From Breviolum minutum Mf 1.05b.01 (lineage: Eukaryota > Sar > Dinophyceae > Suessiales > Symbiodiniaceae), in the NCBI GenBank assembly GCA_000507305.1, contig DF239802.1, forward strand, positions 99,884 to 163,883: 64,000 nt of DNA, written 5' to 3'. Position numbers and translations under genes: made by a program. The stretch's first letter is position 1. Each line of letters opens with the position of its first letter. Under the pieces are notes generated by a model. That model was not told the origin of the DNA. It was given only the letters and a program-made list of their open reading frames with translations, and searched no databases. This document shows, piece by piece, positions 12,496 through 24,966 of this stretch.

Positions 12496-15400
12496 ATGAA
12501 CACCATGTTCTTTGAAATGAAAGGAGTCCAGCAAGATATGGTTCTAGAGTTCCACAACGTTCCAAGAGAGATTCGAGTGCGATTGAGCCATGCTGAGCTT
12601 TGACGGCCTTTTGACGCAGGCGCTAAACTGGATTTCCATGCGTTGTTTACGTTGCTGGTCTTCTAGCATTGAAGGAATTGTGATGGTTGTGATGTTTTGC
12701 ATGATTCAGCCACAGGTCTTTGAAGCTGTAGAAGAAGAACAAGTAGAGGTCCAATCTGTTCGGGATTCTACTGCCAACAGAGAACCAACTCTTCAAGTTG
12801 TTGTATTCAGATTATTCAGTTTCGTGAATTATACATGTTTCTGCGAAGCCTGAGCAGGATGGCGAAGAAGAGGCCAGATTGCACCACCACAGTCATTTTG
12901 TTTGCGTAATCGGTTGCATGATGGATCTATGTGCTGCAATTCGTTTGACAAAGGCGAACCCGAGTTTGCCGGATGTGTCCAACATACCAGAGGACCACTC
13001 AAGTGTTTTCAACGCTGAAACTGAAACTCTGAACATGTTCCAATCAATGCCATGCTACGCTATGCCTTATTGATGTTTGCGAAAGGAGCTCGAAAGCTGG
13101 AGAGACCGGAGCTCAACGTAGCACTCATTAGAAACAGAGATGGTGAAACCGATTGGAACTTGCAACGGATCCCGTGAACACATATGTATAACAATGAACA
13201 CAAATCACGACAGGTGTGTATGTTAGTTGTTGTTCTTTTTGCTGGATGAGGATGACCAGGCCACGCACAAGGACTCGCCCAGCTTGCAGATGCAAGAAGT
13301 CCACAGGCCAGGCAAGAGACACCACGCAGCTTTCTCCATTTCTTTCAAAGTAAGGCACCAGCTTAACAAAATATGAATTGAAATCCAAGAATCTCAAACA
13401 ACGACGAATCCTTTCACAAGAAGCAGCGCAAGGGACAGCGATTTCAACAATTGTCTCAGGTTCCCTTGGTCTCCGAAGTCTTCAGCCATGAGGCCAAAGT
13501 CAAGGCAAGATGCGACCAGCGACTTTGGAGAGCGCATGTTTGGAGGCATGGCCCTGGTACTGTGAGTGCACCTCAGTTGAGACATCCAGGACGATTGGAT
13601 TCCGTACTGATTTGCATCTTTACCCGGTTTTGACATTTGGATTTGGTTTACTCAGCTACGTCCATTTGCAGGACTGCCGCCAATTCAGCCTAGACCTCGG
13701 AGGCGCAGATTTGGTTTGAAACACTCGCAGTGTCAGATTTGCTCCGGCAAATGGTGGGTGAAATCCTTCAGGCGTCCTTGTACTTAGAACTAAGGTCTAG
13801 GCCTAGGGAAAGTATATGGTCTTATGGCCCCCTAATTATGCACCGTTGATGATATGGCAGTGTTTTCATGATGTTCATGTCCTTTGTGGCTTCTTATTGC
13901 AAATGTTACTTCTTTTGCCGGGGCTGATGGTCACTGGCCAAGCAGTTTCGTTTGCAGAATCATTGATAAGGGGGAGGAATGATGAATGACCTTTCTCGCA
14001 CATTCGTCCATGGTGAGCTGTGAGATGATGAGACTATGAGACTAGCTAGGTTGCGGGTGATGGAGCCACCAAAACAAAGGAATTCCTATTGTTACACAAA
14101 GTCACGAAAAATAAAAATGCAGTGGGGCACTTGGTGCCTTAAACGATAGAGAGATTGGAGAAATAGAATGCACTTGAATGATTCAATCATCAATCAAGAT
14201 GGCACGAGTCTTTAAAAGCTTTGAATTGTCATGGTTTTGGCTATTTCGCAGCAAGGCAGCCAGACTGGAAGCCTGTTCGCAAGAAACAGGTGCCCAGACA
14301 AAGCCATTTGAATCCAGTGACCCTATTCTGCACGGTGAAGCGGGAGTGGGAGAGATGTAAAGTCAAAGGATTGATTCCTCAGCTAGAAGCCGGAAGTCTA
14401 AAGTGGTGAACTCTTGGGAAGGCAGAATGGCAGAGGGACAGTTGCCACCGCAAGCGTTTGGTCGCTGAAACCCGCAAATTGGAGCTTGCCAAGGATGATC
14501 CCTGAAGTAGAGACAGGCGACCATTGGAGTCCACCAAAAGTGAGGGGAGGCAGGGACACAGTGATTGCTATCTTGATAAGCAAGCACTGCGTCGCAGCAT
14601 CCACGTAGAGACTCCCCACATTTTTCCACATTCAGGCGGTGCTTGGGGTGGCATCTTGCAGGCCCAACACCGGAGGCCTGAGCTGATTTGACTAAACGTA
14701 TTGAAGCGTGACGCTTTCTTCTTACAATCGTTTCCCATGGTTTTCATATGTTTTCATTGGATTATTGGTATTTCATTCTAGTTTGGCAAGCTTCTCAATG
14801 TTCACTAGGCTGGCAGGCGTGCTTGCGTGGACCCGAGTCTCATAAAAGTTGCTTGTGATTCCACTTACTTGATCGTTTATGTGTTGTTTCCACACTTGCC
14901 CATGTCTCATGAGGCTAAGCAACACAAGGAAGTCTCAAATCTTCAGAATCAGCTGGCTGCACTGCCGAGTCCTAAGGTGCTGTCACAATGGGTAGCTAAG
15001 ATATGGACACTGAATCAGTGGTCGCCAAGTGGATGGCGTTACAAAAAATCATTGGAAAGAAAAAGAGTGAAACGAGAGAAGGTGGTATCCCCAAGAGCCA
15101 GGCACCCTTGAGAAAGTTGAAGCAACCCTCCAGAACCTGCAACTTCTTTTGGTATTCCGGAACCCTTGCCGTAACATCTTCACAGAACCCTTCACTACTT
15201 CCGGAACCCGGCTTTTGTGGACATTTCTTGCTGCCCTGGAGGTGATATTCCTAACAGCAGGAGCTGTATGTTGCAGACAAGATTCAATGGGCAATTTTTC
15301 TATGATACTAGACCTTACCCATGCAGAACTTTGCGGAACCTTCCAGCAACTTCATTTGGAAAATTCCGCTCTCCAAAAGAACCTACTCGGGATTCTTGTG

Positions 15401-18400
15401 CACTTTATGTGGAAGCTCGTCCGCAACCCGTCGAAACCCTACCCTGAACCCTCTCCTTTTCCTCTACCTGGAAGCTTCGCAGAACTATGCAATAGCCTGG
15501 GCCTTGTTTTAGAACCTTCCAAACACCTCCAGAACCCTCCGGAACCCAGCTTGTGCTGGCATTCTGGCCTGCCCAGCCGACCCAATACGAGCAGAGACCC
15601 CTGAGAGCGTAGCGCAGGGGAGAAAGCAATTCAGTTGAGGCATGTTGACGCAAGTGGAACGAAGATAGACAGTGAAGGATATACAATATACAAGAACTCC
15701 AGTCTAGTAGTGAACATATCCAATATTGAACACTAAATAGCTATGACGACAACTATGACTATGAATGATATACAAGATTATCTCACTAAATTGCAACTGC
15801 TTGTTTGCTACAGCTGCCTTTGTCACATTTCTAAGACAGGAACTTAAATAGTGAATGGAGAAGATTGATCAGAAAATGAAAATCCGGCGATGCGGCATGC
15901 ACATGTTCCTTCAGATTTGGGTGAACTTAGGCAGCAGCTGAATCGTATGGGTGTACTTGTCGGCCAAAATGCTCAAACAGATGCAAGAAGCTAAGCTCCT
16001 CTTGGCCATGAAATTACGCCGCTGCACCCTTTAGGCCCTATATTATGTTTGACTCTCTGTATCTCAAAAGTGTCCTGTCTCAGGGCACTGTCCATGAATA
16101 CATGGCAAAGATTGCGCCAAAGTTTGGAAGGAGCCATGAAATAAGGGGAAGACCATGGAAGACCCGAATGGATAACAATACCACCACAGAAAGTATAGCA
16201 TGGTATGGTGATGTATGTTGCCAAAATTACACTGAATCATAGAGGGGGGGAACCCGAGTGTCATCTCAAATTTGATGTTTACATGCCACCATTCCTGTTT
16301 TGCGAATCGAAATGCTTTAAAACTTCCAAGAGTAGCAGAGGTGCATTTTGGTAGTTGATCCTCAGGCATCCTGTGAATACTTTTCAGAATCTTTTGGATA
16401 GAAAGAAAGGCGCAAAGTGGCACAATGCTGTTCGAACATTTCGATTTATCTCGGGCAATTTTTGCTGAGTCCACTAGTAACAATGGGTTGGTCATCGCCT
16501 AGAAGGCATCAGCTTTTTTTGAAGATGGCTGCAACGCACCTCTCGCTTCTTCCAGGAGAGGCCCTCAATGGCAGCCCAGCTCACACCCGTCATGGCCGCA
16601 GACAGACAAAGAAGGAAGTCTTTGTACGAAGTTGTCGGAAGAACACCGGAATCCTTATGACATTACGAATCACTACTGTATCCCGATTTGTATCCTTTTG
16701 GGAGACCGCCATGTGAGAAACCTTTTGCCCCTGCAGAGTTCTGAGGTCAACTTCTCCCAGCTTCGTATCCCAGGCGAGTTGTTTCATGTGTTTTTTCTTG
16801 CAAGATCTCAGATTTTGCATGCCCAAGTTACTATGTGAGGAGTTTTCAGAAGAGATCTTCGAAAAAGTTGACATCTTCGAAAAAGCTGACATTGAGGAGA
16901 TTGGAATGGGTTTCAAATATGCCATGTGCCAAACTGGCACAGCTGTAGTAAACCTTCAAGAATTGTCTCGTGAAGGAAAGCTTTGAGATGCCAGAGGCAC
17001 AAAGAGAAGACAGTCAAAGCTGTCAAGGCTCAGAGCAATTGGAGCCAAGCTCCCCGAAGGAGCACGATGAACCGAACCTCGTCTACGAAAGTTTGCTACT
17101 GTATCCAAAGAGACTGGCAGTGTCAAGCGTTGTGATCAACGTGTGAAATCCAAGGATGCCTGATATGACAGAAGCAATTCCTGCAGACGAGGATCAGCAG
17201 GCCAAGTATTTGGAGGTGTTGCCTTGGGCACCTCTGCCAATTCAATGATTTGTTCATATTTTTTCCAGGAAGTTCCGGGCGAAGCTGGAGAAGATGTAGT
17301 TGTCATTCGACAGGCCAGATTGCGCTGATCCATTCTAGCTAGAACCCAAACTTCAAGAGCTAAAAACTGCAACCCAAGCTTCTTCGAGGAAGCTCCAGTT
17401 GAGTTGCTTTCCTTAGAGCCACAGGCGAGGAACCGACGGAACCTGCAGGTGACGTAGCACAGCAAGCCCTGCATACAAAACTTGAGTCAGGAGGAGAGCG
17501 AAGGAGTCACCGGAGACCCTGAAGCAAAGGTACAGGACTCACTATGCTCCCTACATTTGCAGCGTTATCCACTTTTGACAGAAAGTGTTTGGGGATTGTA
17601 AAATCTTGTGATTCATCCTGTGGCACTGTTGATTCGTGCTCCCAGCTGGACAGGCAAATCATGCGGATCTTCAAGCCACGGGGCTGCCGGACATGTCTAA
17701 ATGGGCAGAGTACCGAGCTCCAGATGAAATGTGTGAGCTTGCAGAGGCAGGAGAAGCGGAAGTGCTCGATCAGACTTTGCGGTTCCGTGCTCCAGAAATG
17801 GGATAATTATATGATATGATCGATCATCAATGACAAACCTTGATGCAAAGCTGATGGAAATTTCTGTAATTTTGCAGAGGAACCTGCGAGCCAAGTTTCA
17901 AGCTTCTTCCATGGTTGAAGCCTCAAGTACCAATTCTGTCAACACTGACCAAAAACAAACATGTGTTTCCATTGTCATGCCATCCCTTGCTGCCAATGTC
18001 AGAAGTACACCGAGAACAATAAGAGCACAGTGACAGCGCTACAATAGCTGAGGTCAGGCGCAGGCATCACTGCGAGACGCAGCTGAAACGTGACCAGCTC
18101 TGTTTTCATTATGTAAAAGATTATTCAGTGTCATCCTGAAATGGGTCATCGTGTTCCAGACAGCAGAGGAAATCATCAGTAAATTCCTTGCAATGCTTTG
18201 CCTCGCATTTTTGCTAATTGGGCTTCAGAGTACATCTGCATTAAGGTTCGCTCACGATGAATACTCTTACATTCCAGAGGTTTGGAGAAAGTGTGTTGTT
18301 CAGGAGCATTGATCAAGCATGCAGCACACTGGTGTGCAGGAAGCAACAGAAGCCCTGGATGCGGCCCCAGGAGTGGCAGCTTTCAGTCAATTACTAGTAG

Positions 18401-21063
18401 ACCAAAAGAAGAAGACATCAAGTTGCAGCGCTTTTCCATGCCATATCTAATGTCTAGACTCAATGCAATGTATACAAAATGGCTGCTGTACGCATGCAAT
18501 AATAATATATGCATGATACATGCATGTATGCAATGTATGTAGGTAGAGAGGTATAGGTATGTTATGTAGATATTATGTAGGTACGTATGTACGTTCGTAT
18601 CTATGTCAGGAAAATACAAAACCTGATGCTGATAGTTTCTGTCCGCTTGCGACAACGAGAGCAACTGAAAAAATACGTTACTTCCTTTGTCCTGTTTCGG
18701 GACACACTCATGGCGTAGTTTTCTGTCACTTGTTTTGACTCTTCATGCTGCCCAAGATTTTTCCACCTTTTAGCTTCGCTGGCATTAAGCCTTTTAGCTC
18801 CGCCCTGCAGCATCGCAGGAGAACTGAGGATATTGGCAGCTGAGGGTTTGTCGGCCTCGTGGATGAAGGAGTTTGAGGCAGCTAGCTTTTTTTTGGTATG
18901 TTTTTTGTTGTTGTTTTTTTCTTTGATTTAAAATTCATGGCAATTACTCAGTTCGGTGCCTGAGGCTGCGGCTGCAGGTTCCCAGCCAGGAAGAGCGACT
19001 GCGGAGGCTTGCTCTTGTAAGCAGGGTGAGTGTTACAAGCTGTGGATTGCTATTTGTACGGTATTGCAATGCATTCTATTTGTGTTTTTTGATGTTTGGA
19101 CCTTGAATCAGACTTAGGTACTGATAGACAATCTCAACCTCCAGCAGCTGGACAATCTTTCTATTTCCAGAAGGACATCAGGCACTTGAGTGCAAGCAAA
19201 ACAGAATTTTCTGGAGGGCCGTAGGGTTGCTGTATATTTTTACATGTTTTGCAGCAAGATACATCGCTGGAGGCATGTGCTTGATTTGCCGAGATGGACA
19301 GGGAGACTTTCTGGGCCAGATCGGTGCCACCAAGGCATCGGGAGGGTTGAAAGTCGACAGCGTGCAGGGTCGGGTAGGCTTCACAAGCTCCAGATGCAAC
19401 TCACAATGCAAGGATCCGGATGAGCTGAGACAAGAAGCTGAGAGATACCAAGAGGGCAAGGAGGTCAAGGAGTGGCATTTTGATGGAACTTGCGTAGCTA
19501 AGTAGATGATTGTACGAGCAGCTGTAAAGCCACAATATGCTTCAGAGCTTACTTCGACTTACATAGAGACTTGCACCATGTCGGGTTTGGGGCTTGGATT
19601 GCAAGTCCGAAAATGCAGGAAGATCTAGAGCCTGAAGACGCTGAAAAGCTGTCAGCGGAAGATTCTCCTGACGAGCACGAAGAGATCCACGAGGTTGCTT
19701 ATTCTTCCAAGTGGTGACATGGAAACAAGTCAAACTTTTGGATTCAAGAAATCCATTGTTGAGCAATGAGCCTATGATTACGAATTGACATGGATTCTCC
19801 AAACTCGAAGCTGCACAAGATGAATGGTCATGTTGACTAATTGCTTCATGGGAAGGCTGAGCAAGATTCCGATGAAGCAGAGATCGGGAAGAAGCCAGAG
19901 GCGAAGGAGCGAAAACCAAAGGTTTGAGGGCACTGGGGGAGGGCAGAAAAACACAGAAAGGGATAGGTGAAGAATTTTATTTGACTCAAGGGTCGAATGC
20001 TTGTCACATCACCAATGCACGTGCAGATTTGCAACATGGATCAACATGGCGTGTTTACTTCCTGCTTTGGCAAAAGGAGGTCCTCATTCGTGGAAAAGAC
20101 TGGACAGCACTAACGGCAGAATGCGATGCCCTGCTTGAATCATGCAAGAGGCCTTGGGTTGCTGCGCAACTGGTGGTGTTGTACGTGTTTTGAATGTCAA
20201 AACACCGCTGGACCAGCGCAAAGCACTTGACCGTGACCCAAATTCAATGAAAGGAATGAACCTTTTTCTTATCACACGAGTGTACGAATCAATATGTTTT
20301 TGGTGGCAAGGTCCCCATAAGAATACAGGTGCTGCAAGTGCAAAATGATTATATAGGACAGTTTGCGGTTGCTGCAATCAGCATGCTTTGGCTTTCTCCA
20401 GCCCCCGTAGAACATCGAAGGAATTCTTGATTTGGTGGGTCGTATGGCATTTCGAGGAGCTGCGGGTATGACTAAAACATACTAAACAATCTAAATCCAT
20501 TAGACCATACAGGGGACAGTTTACGAATTTGACGGTGCACATGTGGAGGTCTGCTCTTGAAGATGAATCAGGAGATCTGCAATGTGTTGGCGATCAGTTT
20601 GATTTGGACCTTCAAACTTGAGACTTGTTTTGTCTTGAAGATCTCACAACAAATATGATACCAAAATATTACCAGAATTATACCGGAGACAGTATGGATA
20701 TATCCACCTTGCAACGTGAAGTAGTGTATCACGCGGGCATGAGCAGGAGAGTTCCCCTTTGAGTTGCAGGCTTTGTTGCTGATAAAAGTGCTGAATCTTC
20801 CAGAGCTTTCAAGCCGTTGATGTTTCAAATATATTTCTTGATGGACCTTGGCAGGGCGAAGACATCGAAGCTACTATGGTCAGTTTGTCGCACTTTGAGG
20901 TGTGGCATGTTTCCCTGCAATATGATACAGGAAATGCACGGCATCGATTGAAGAATTCAAGATCAAATTCCGGGCTTTTGCAATGTATGCTGTAGTTGTT
21001 GCACCTTTGATCCTGTGCTTCAAGGAGTTTAAGAAGGAGGCGGACATGGACCTGGACCTATGA
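12496..21063 (+). CDS. Unrecognised acidic/charged protein, intron-rich, nested in the sufB intron
   Basis: I do not recognise this protein. Exons with good acceptors and donors include 12496-12576 (begins MNTMFFEMKGVQQDMVLEF), 12716-12763 (FEAVEEEQVEVQ), 13460-13504 (VPLVSEVFSHEAKVK), 13672-13713, 17269-17313 (EVPGEAGEDVVVIRQ), 17389-17424, 17646-17801 (contains LPDMSKWAEYRAPDE), 18339 to about 18390 (EATEALDAAPGVAAF), 18840-18880, 18978-19016 (PSQEERLRRLAL), 19255-19334, 19413 to about 19480 (DELRQEAERYQEGKEVKEW), 19619-19693 (EDLEPEDAEKLSAEDSPDE), 19856-19921 (very Glu/Lys-rich), 20411-20464 (NIEGILDLVGRMAFRGAA), 20513-20548 (GTVYEFDGAHVE), 20855-20877 and 20931-21063. The last exon has a hydrophobic stretch (YAVVVAPLILCF), then FKKEADMDLDL and TGA. 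The last five exons join in frame; the 5' exon set is incomplete and could include a second gene. Confidence 0.5.
15105..15555 (+). repeat. Dispersed degenerate GGAACCCT motif cluster
   Basis: Many spaced variants of CCGGAACCCT or CAGAACCTTCC occur in about 450 bp inside the nested-gene region. Spacing is irregular, so this is a decayed minisatellite or motif cluster rather than a clean tandem array. Confidence 0.6.
18481..18605. repeat. ATGC/GTAT/GTAG simple repeat
   Basis: Runs of ATGCATG, GTATGTAG and GTACGTATGTACG form a short degenerate tetranucleotide tract within an intron of the nested gene. Confidence 0.7.
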
Positions 21064-21562
21064 GATCAGTGAGATCTACAAGTTCTGGAATTTCCGGGGT
21101 GGCAACAATGTGTGCGTGTTTGTGTTAGTTGGCAAAGAGATACTGAGATGCTCTACTCACAGTGTTCCAGCGAAGCTGCTTATTTGTCTCAGCTGGACTT
21201 GTACATAAGCCAAATCAGTAGGAAGTTGAAGAGCTAGCTTTTTCAATCTGACATATTTTCTCGTGCTTATTCTTCAGACTACACAACATTCTGTCGGACT
21301 ATTATTGGCTTACACAGTTGTTGAATTGTGATATGCTGTGTGGGTTCAGTCTTTCAGAACCGGAGCTAGTTCTCTTCGATAAATGTTGTGCACGGAGATT
21401 TGGCCGTCACTGTTTCACGACCTTTCGCCTGAAATGGAATAGCCATGCCTCGGAACTGTGCATGATGTGAATGCACCGGAAAAACATGGCTTCAGGAGAA
21501 CAAGGTGACCATGCACAAGCTGAAAATTTTGTTAGAAGAGCGCTAAAGTGCTTCTTGCACAG

Positions 21563-24092
21563 GCCGACACTGGCACGAAGATGGTTCACCTTGGCAAAAA
21601 CACGAGGCCATTTTTTGCCATTTGCAGCCATTTGCAAGGTACACCACCTGGAATGATTGGACCACATGTGATGATTCCAGGTCAAAGATCATTTCCAAAG
21701 GTATCTCAGCTGGACATTCCAAGAACGCGTGACCCACATGTTCACTGTGGGGGTGACACACCAGATTCGATAGAGCATTTCGTTGATGTTCGGAAACATA
21801 TTTTGGAACAGGTACAGAGGTCTCGTGGCATTTCGTGGCAATGCTAGTGAGGGGAGGCCAGTGCAGAGTGTAGCATGGTGTTGATAAGCCAATAACGCAC
21901 AGATTGATGCTGCCATTGTTTTCGTCGTTGTTCATGAACCTCCCAGCGAGCACACAGCACAGCTCTGTGTAAAGAATCTACTGTACTCATTTCCTTTTAC
22001 TTTTCATTCACATTAGACTGTAAACAGGTTAGCTTAGAGATGCTTAGTCACTGGTGTAGCGCGGCAAGCGACAAGTTGAAGACTTTGCCGTCATTTTCAG
22101 ATTGCATGTGGACAGTTGAGATCCTTGTCCGTGTAAGACACGTCGAGACTGTCGAGGGTGCTGACAAACCCAATTTTAAACCCTGGCCCCCTGAGTGGTT
22201 GGCCATGTTATCCAAAAAGATATCCAAAGTACATGGAGGATCTCTTCTTTTATCAAGTGCGTGTTCAGATTATTCAATAGTGCTCACTTGACGTTTGCGT
22301 CGTATGGTTGAATGCTGGTGCATAGCATGAACGGGGAATGCTTGATCATGGGGAATGTCCTTGAGTGTTCTGCAGAGAACCTCTGTTGACTTAACCTTTA
22401 GTTTTGAAGTATCCTTTCTCCAAAAAGCTCAAGCTCATTTGAATCTCAAGCAGATGACTTGCAGATGATGCAGGAACTTTTCACAGTGCGACTCACTGTT
22501 GATTGGGAACAAGGGTGAGGCAAGCATTCAGCGCTACGGTATCACTTGCTGTGCTCCACCGTTCGTCGTTGCTTTTGTGTTTGCAAAACTGAAGGCGTCA
22601 ACCTTCCCCTACATCGAGGCAGCAGATGGGAATAACCAGGTTGAGCATGAGGCCGGCTGGTTGCGTGAGTAGTGAATAAATAATAAATGATGCAGTGAAT
22701 AAGATGCGTATGCTGCATAGATGCATCAAAATGCACGAATTTGCATGGCTGCGTGAGCACCGAGTGATTTGAACGATTGTAGCTGTGCGTGGGTACACTG
22801 AAGACTAGAAGTCAAGCTGAGAAAATCAATGTAAAATTACCATCAACTCTTCCACCGCAAAGGTAGTCTAGATTGGCATTAGTGAGATCATGGATACACC
22901 ATGTAGAGTTTGCGTCTGAAAGCACGTCCGTCAGGCCACAACCTCAAGAGTCTCCGAGGAACAGTGGCTACGATGCATTTGTGAAACCGAAGAAAGACCA
23001 ACAGCTTTTGCTTTTGAACTTTTGTTCAAAAAAAACTTGAATACAGGTTGTGATATTCCGGGTACGTTTATATATTATCTTATTGTGCGAAACGCAAAAA
23101 AAAACAAGGATGAAGACAGAGACACACATCAAAGAATCTCCCAGGTGTGCAGGCAGTTTTTCATTATTCAAACCATAGGTCAGTCTTGACTCATATGATC
23201 GCATCTTATTTGGTGTGTGGTGCCCTTCAATGATCCCTCATGACCAAAATTGAGGACAGAGATTCTCCTCCCGTGGCTATTTGTGGTTTGTGTATGTTTG
23301 TTTTGCGATTAATGCATTGATTCTTGTTCTAGCCACTTTTTTGCAGGGTTTGAGATACTAGCTACTGACAAATAGCAAGAAATGCTAACAAGACGGGGTT
23401 ATGACGTTCTGATGTGTATTGTTTTGCTCAACTGTCGCCCAGCTGTCGAATAGATTGGGGGAGGTTGCTGTACCTGACAAGCCGGGGCCTTGCACCAGAA
23501 GAAGCAGTGTCCCTTGTCATCAATGGTTTTTGTCAGGACTGAAACGAAGTGTTTGGGTGAGAGGGGAATTGTCGATGGAGTTTGCCGACGATGTCATTGC
23601 TCGCAGGATGTTTTTGACCAATTGCCGATGGAGTTTGCTTCAGAGGCCATTTCACTTGAGACTGAAAGAAGATGTTAGACACGAACAGCTTGGAGGATGT
23701 TTGTCAGACTTTCTGAACTCGAGTGAGCTGCGTTTCTTTTCTGACGTGGAGGGCTATTTAAAAAAGGGAACTGGAATAAGAGTGCGTAAGCGCAACAATG
23801 ATCCTGGTTGCGTAAGCGTCGTAAGCACTTTGCATATCCATGGCTGATAGGTTCTCGCATAGCCAGACGAAAAAAAAACTTGCGGAACCATCCGGGTAAG
23901 CAATTCAAACACCGCAAAAGCTACCTTCAACTCCGCGTAAGCTTTGTCTCCCAATGTATAGGGCCCACACGTGCCCACACAAATTTAAAAAAACACTGCT
24001 CACATTTGGTTTCCAAAGATTCCCGCATTTCCATGGCTATTTCTGAGGCTCAAAAGCTCCTCTCCTTGAAGCTCGAAGGTACAGTTGGATGA
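21563..24092 (+). CDS. sufB: SufB, 3' exon block, continuing after a 9.4 kb intron
   Basis: The SufB reading frame resumes exactly where the 5' block stops (NNYQQ joined to ADTGTKMVHLGKNTR). Resolved exons: 21563-21606, 21681-21728, 21812-21827 (16 nt), 22474-22513, 22595-22651, 22935-22963, 23464-23536, 23607-23645, 24048-24092. Landmarks: IISKGISAGHSKNAYRGLV, NFSQCDSLLIG (Cys equivalent to E. coli Cys405 at the SufB-SufD cluster-building interface), TFPYIEAADGNNQVEHEA (His-Glu equivalent to 433/434), LAPEEAVSLVINGFCQ, DVFDQLPMEFASE, and the C-terminus AQKLLSLKLEGTVG followed by TGA at 24090-24092. One short exon of about 8 codons between 21828 and 22473 was not located. The resolved exons of both blocks sum to about 484 codons, close to the 495 residues of E. 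coli SufB, so the gene looks complete and functional. Confidence 0.92.
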
Positions 24093-24912
24093 TTAGCGCA
24101 GCAAGGCAGGGATGTCCAACTGGTTTTGTATCGAAGGAAGACTGTTAGAAGAAGCTGCTTGGGCTTGGAGCCTTTCTGCTATTGGACTAATTTTGAATAG
24201 CTTAGACCGTAGACGGAGTTTTCATCGCTCGCTTTCAGGTTGAGCTCGCCTCCTGTAGAGTGCTGGGCTGCGTTCCCAAAGTCATGGCCTTGGAGAGACA
24301 TTTGTTGCAGAGACTTTATGAGTTTGACTTACGACTTCTGTGAGGTTTGATCCAGAAAAGCCTTTGTCAAGAGGTAGAGTCACGAGTGTCTCACACTGCT
24401 GAGTGCAGCTAGCCATTGAAATCGGTGTGCTGAGCGTCAGAATCTTTTCCCCAGTGGTGGTCCTGGAATTGGAATGACTGATTTGTTTAAGATTCCAGGC
24501 TATCATGTAGGCTTTCACGACTGCAGACCGCAATATAGAGGATCCATCCTTCCTTTGCTTTACATGCGCTATTCAAACCTTTTCAGATCAGACACACGAC
24601 AAAGTCATTGCTTTTAAGGTCTTCAGTCAGACCCATGCAAGACCTGGTCCCGGCCAAAAACCAGTGCGAGCGCAGCAAGCTATCATGTGCAGTGGAGGGA
24701 GCATGAATATGACCAAAGACTTGCCAAGTGCATCTCTTCGATGCGACGAAATTCACACTTGACTTGAACTTGTTGAACTTGACGTAACTTGACTATGCAC
24801 TTACCTCGTACTTGCTTGGCTCACCAGCCTTGTTCATTTTTGTTCAAAGCAAACCTGAGCCAAGTCCCATGATTCGAGTGCCAAGGCAAACTCATCCATC
24901 TATTTGCTACTG

Positions 24913-24966
<54 letters not shown>

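Larger units (their letters stand above)
12157..21562 (+). other. 9.4 kb sufB intron that contains another gene
   Basis: The donor GCCTGG follows the codons for NNYQQ at 12156, and the acceptor CAG lies at 21560-21562 before GCCGACACTGG. Other sufB introns here are roughly 60-500 bp. The interior is not empty: it carries a chain of phase-compatible same-strand exons ending in an in-frame stop at 21063, about 500 bp before sufB resumes. It also holds an A/T-rich run near 12411-12470 and a GTAT/GTAG repeat near 18481-18605. The simplest reading is a nested gene; a misassembly that inserted foreign sequence into the intron is the alternative. Confidence 0.75.

Noticed and set aside
15420-15450. 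Interstitial telomere repeat
   Set aside because: Only one AAACCCTA-like unit; surrounding motifs are GGAACCCT variants.
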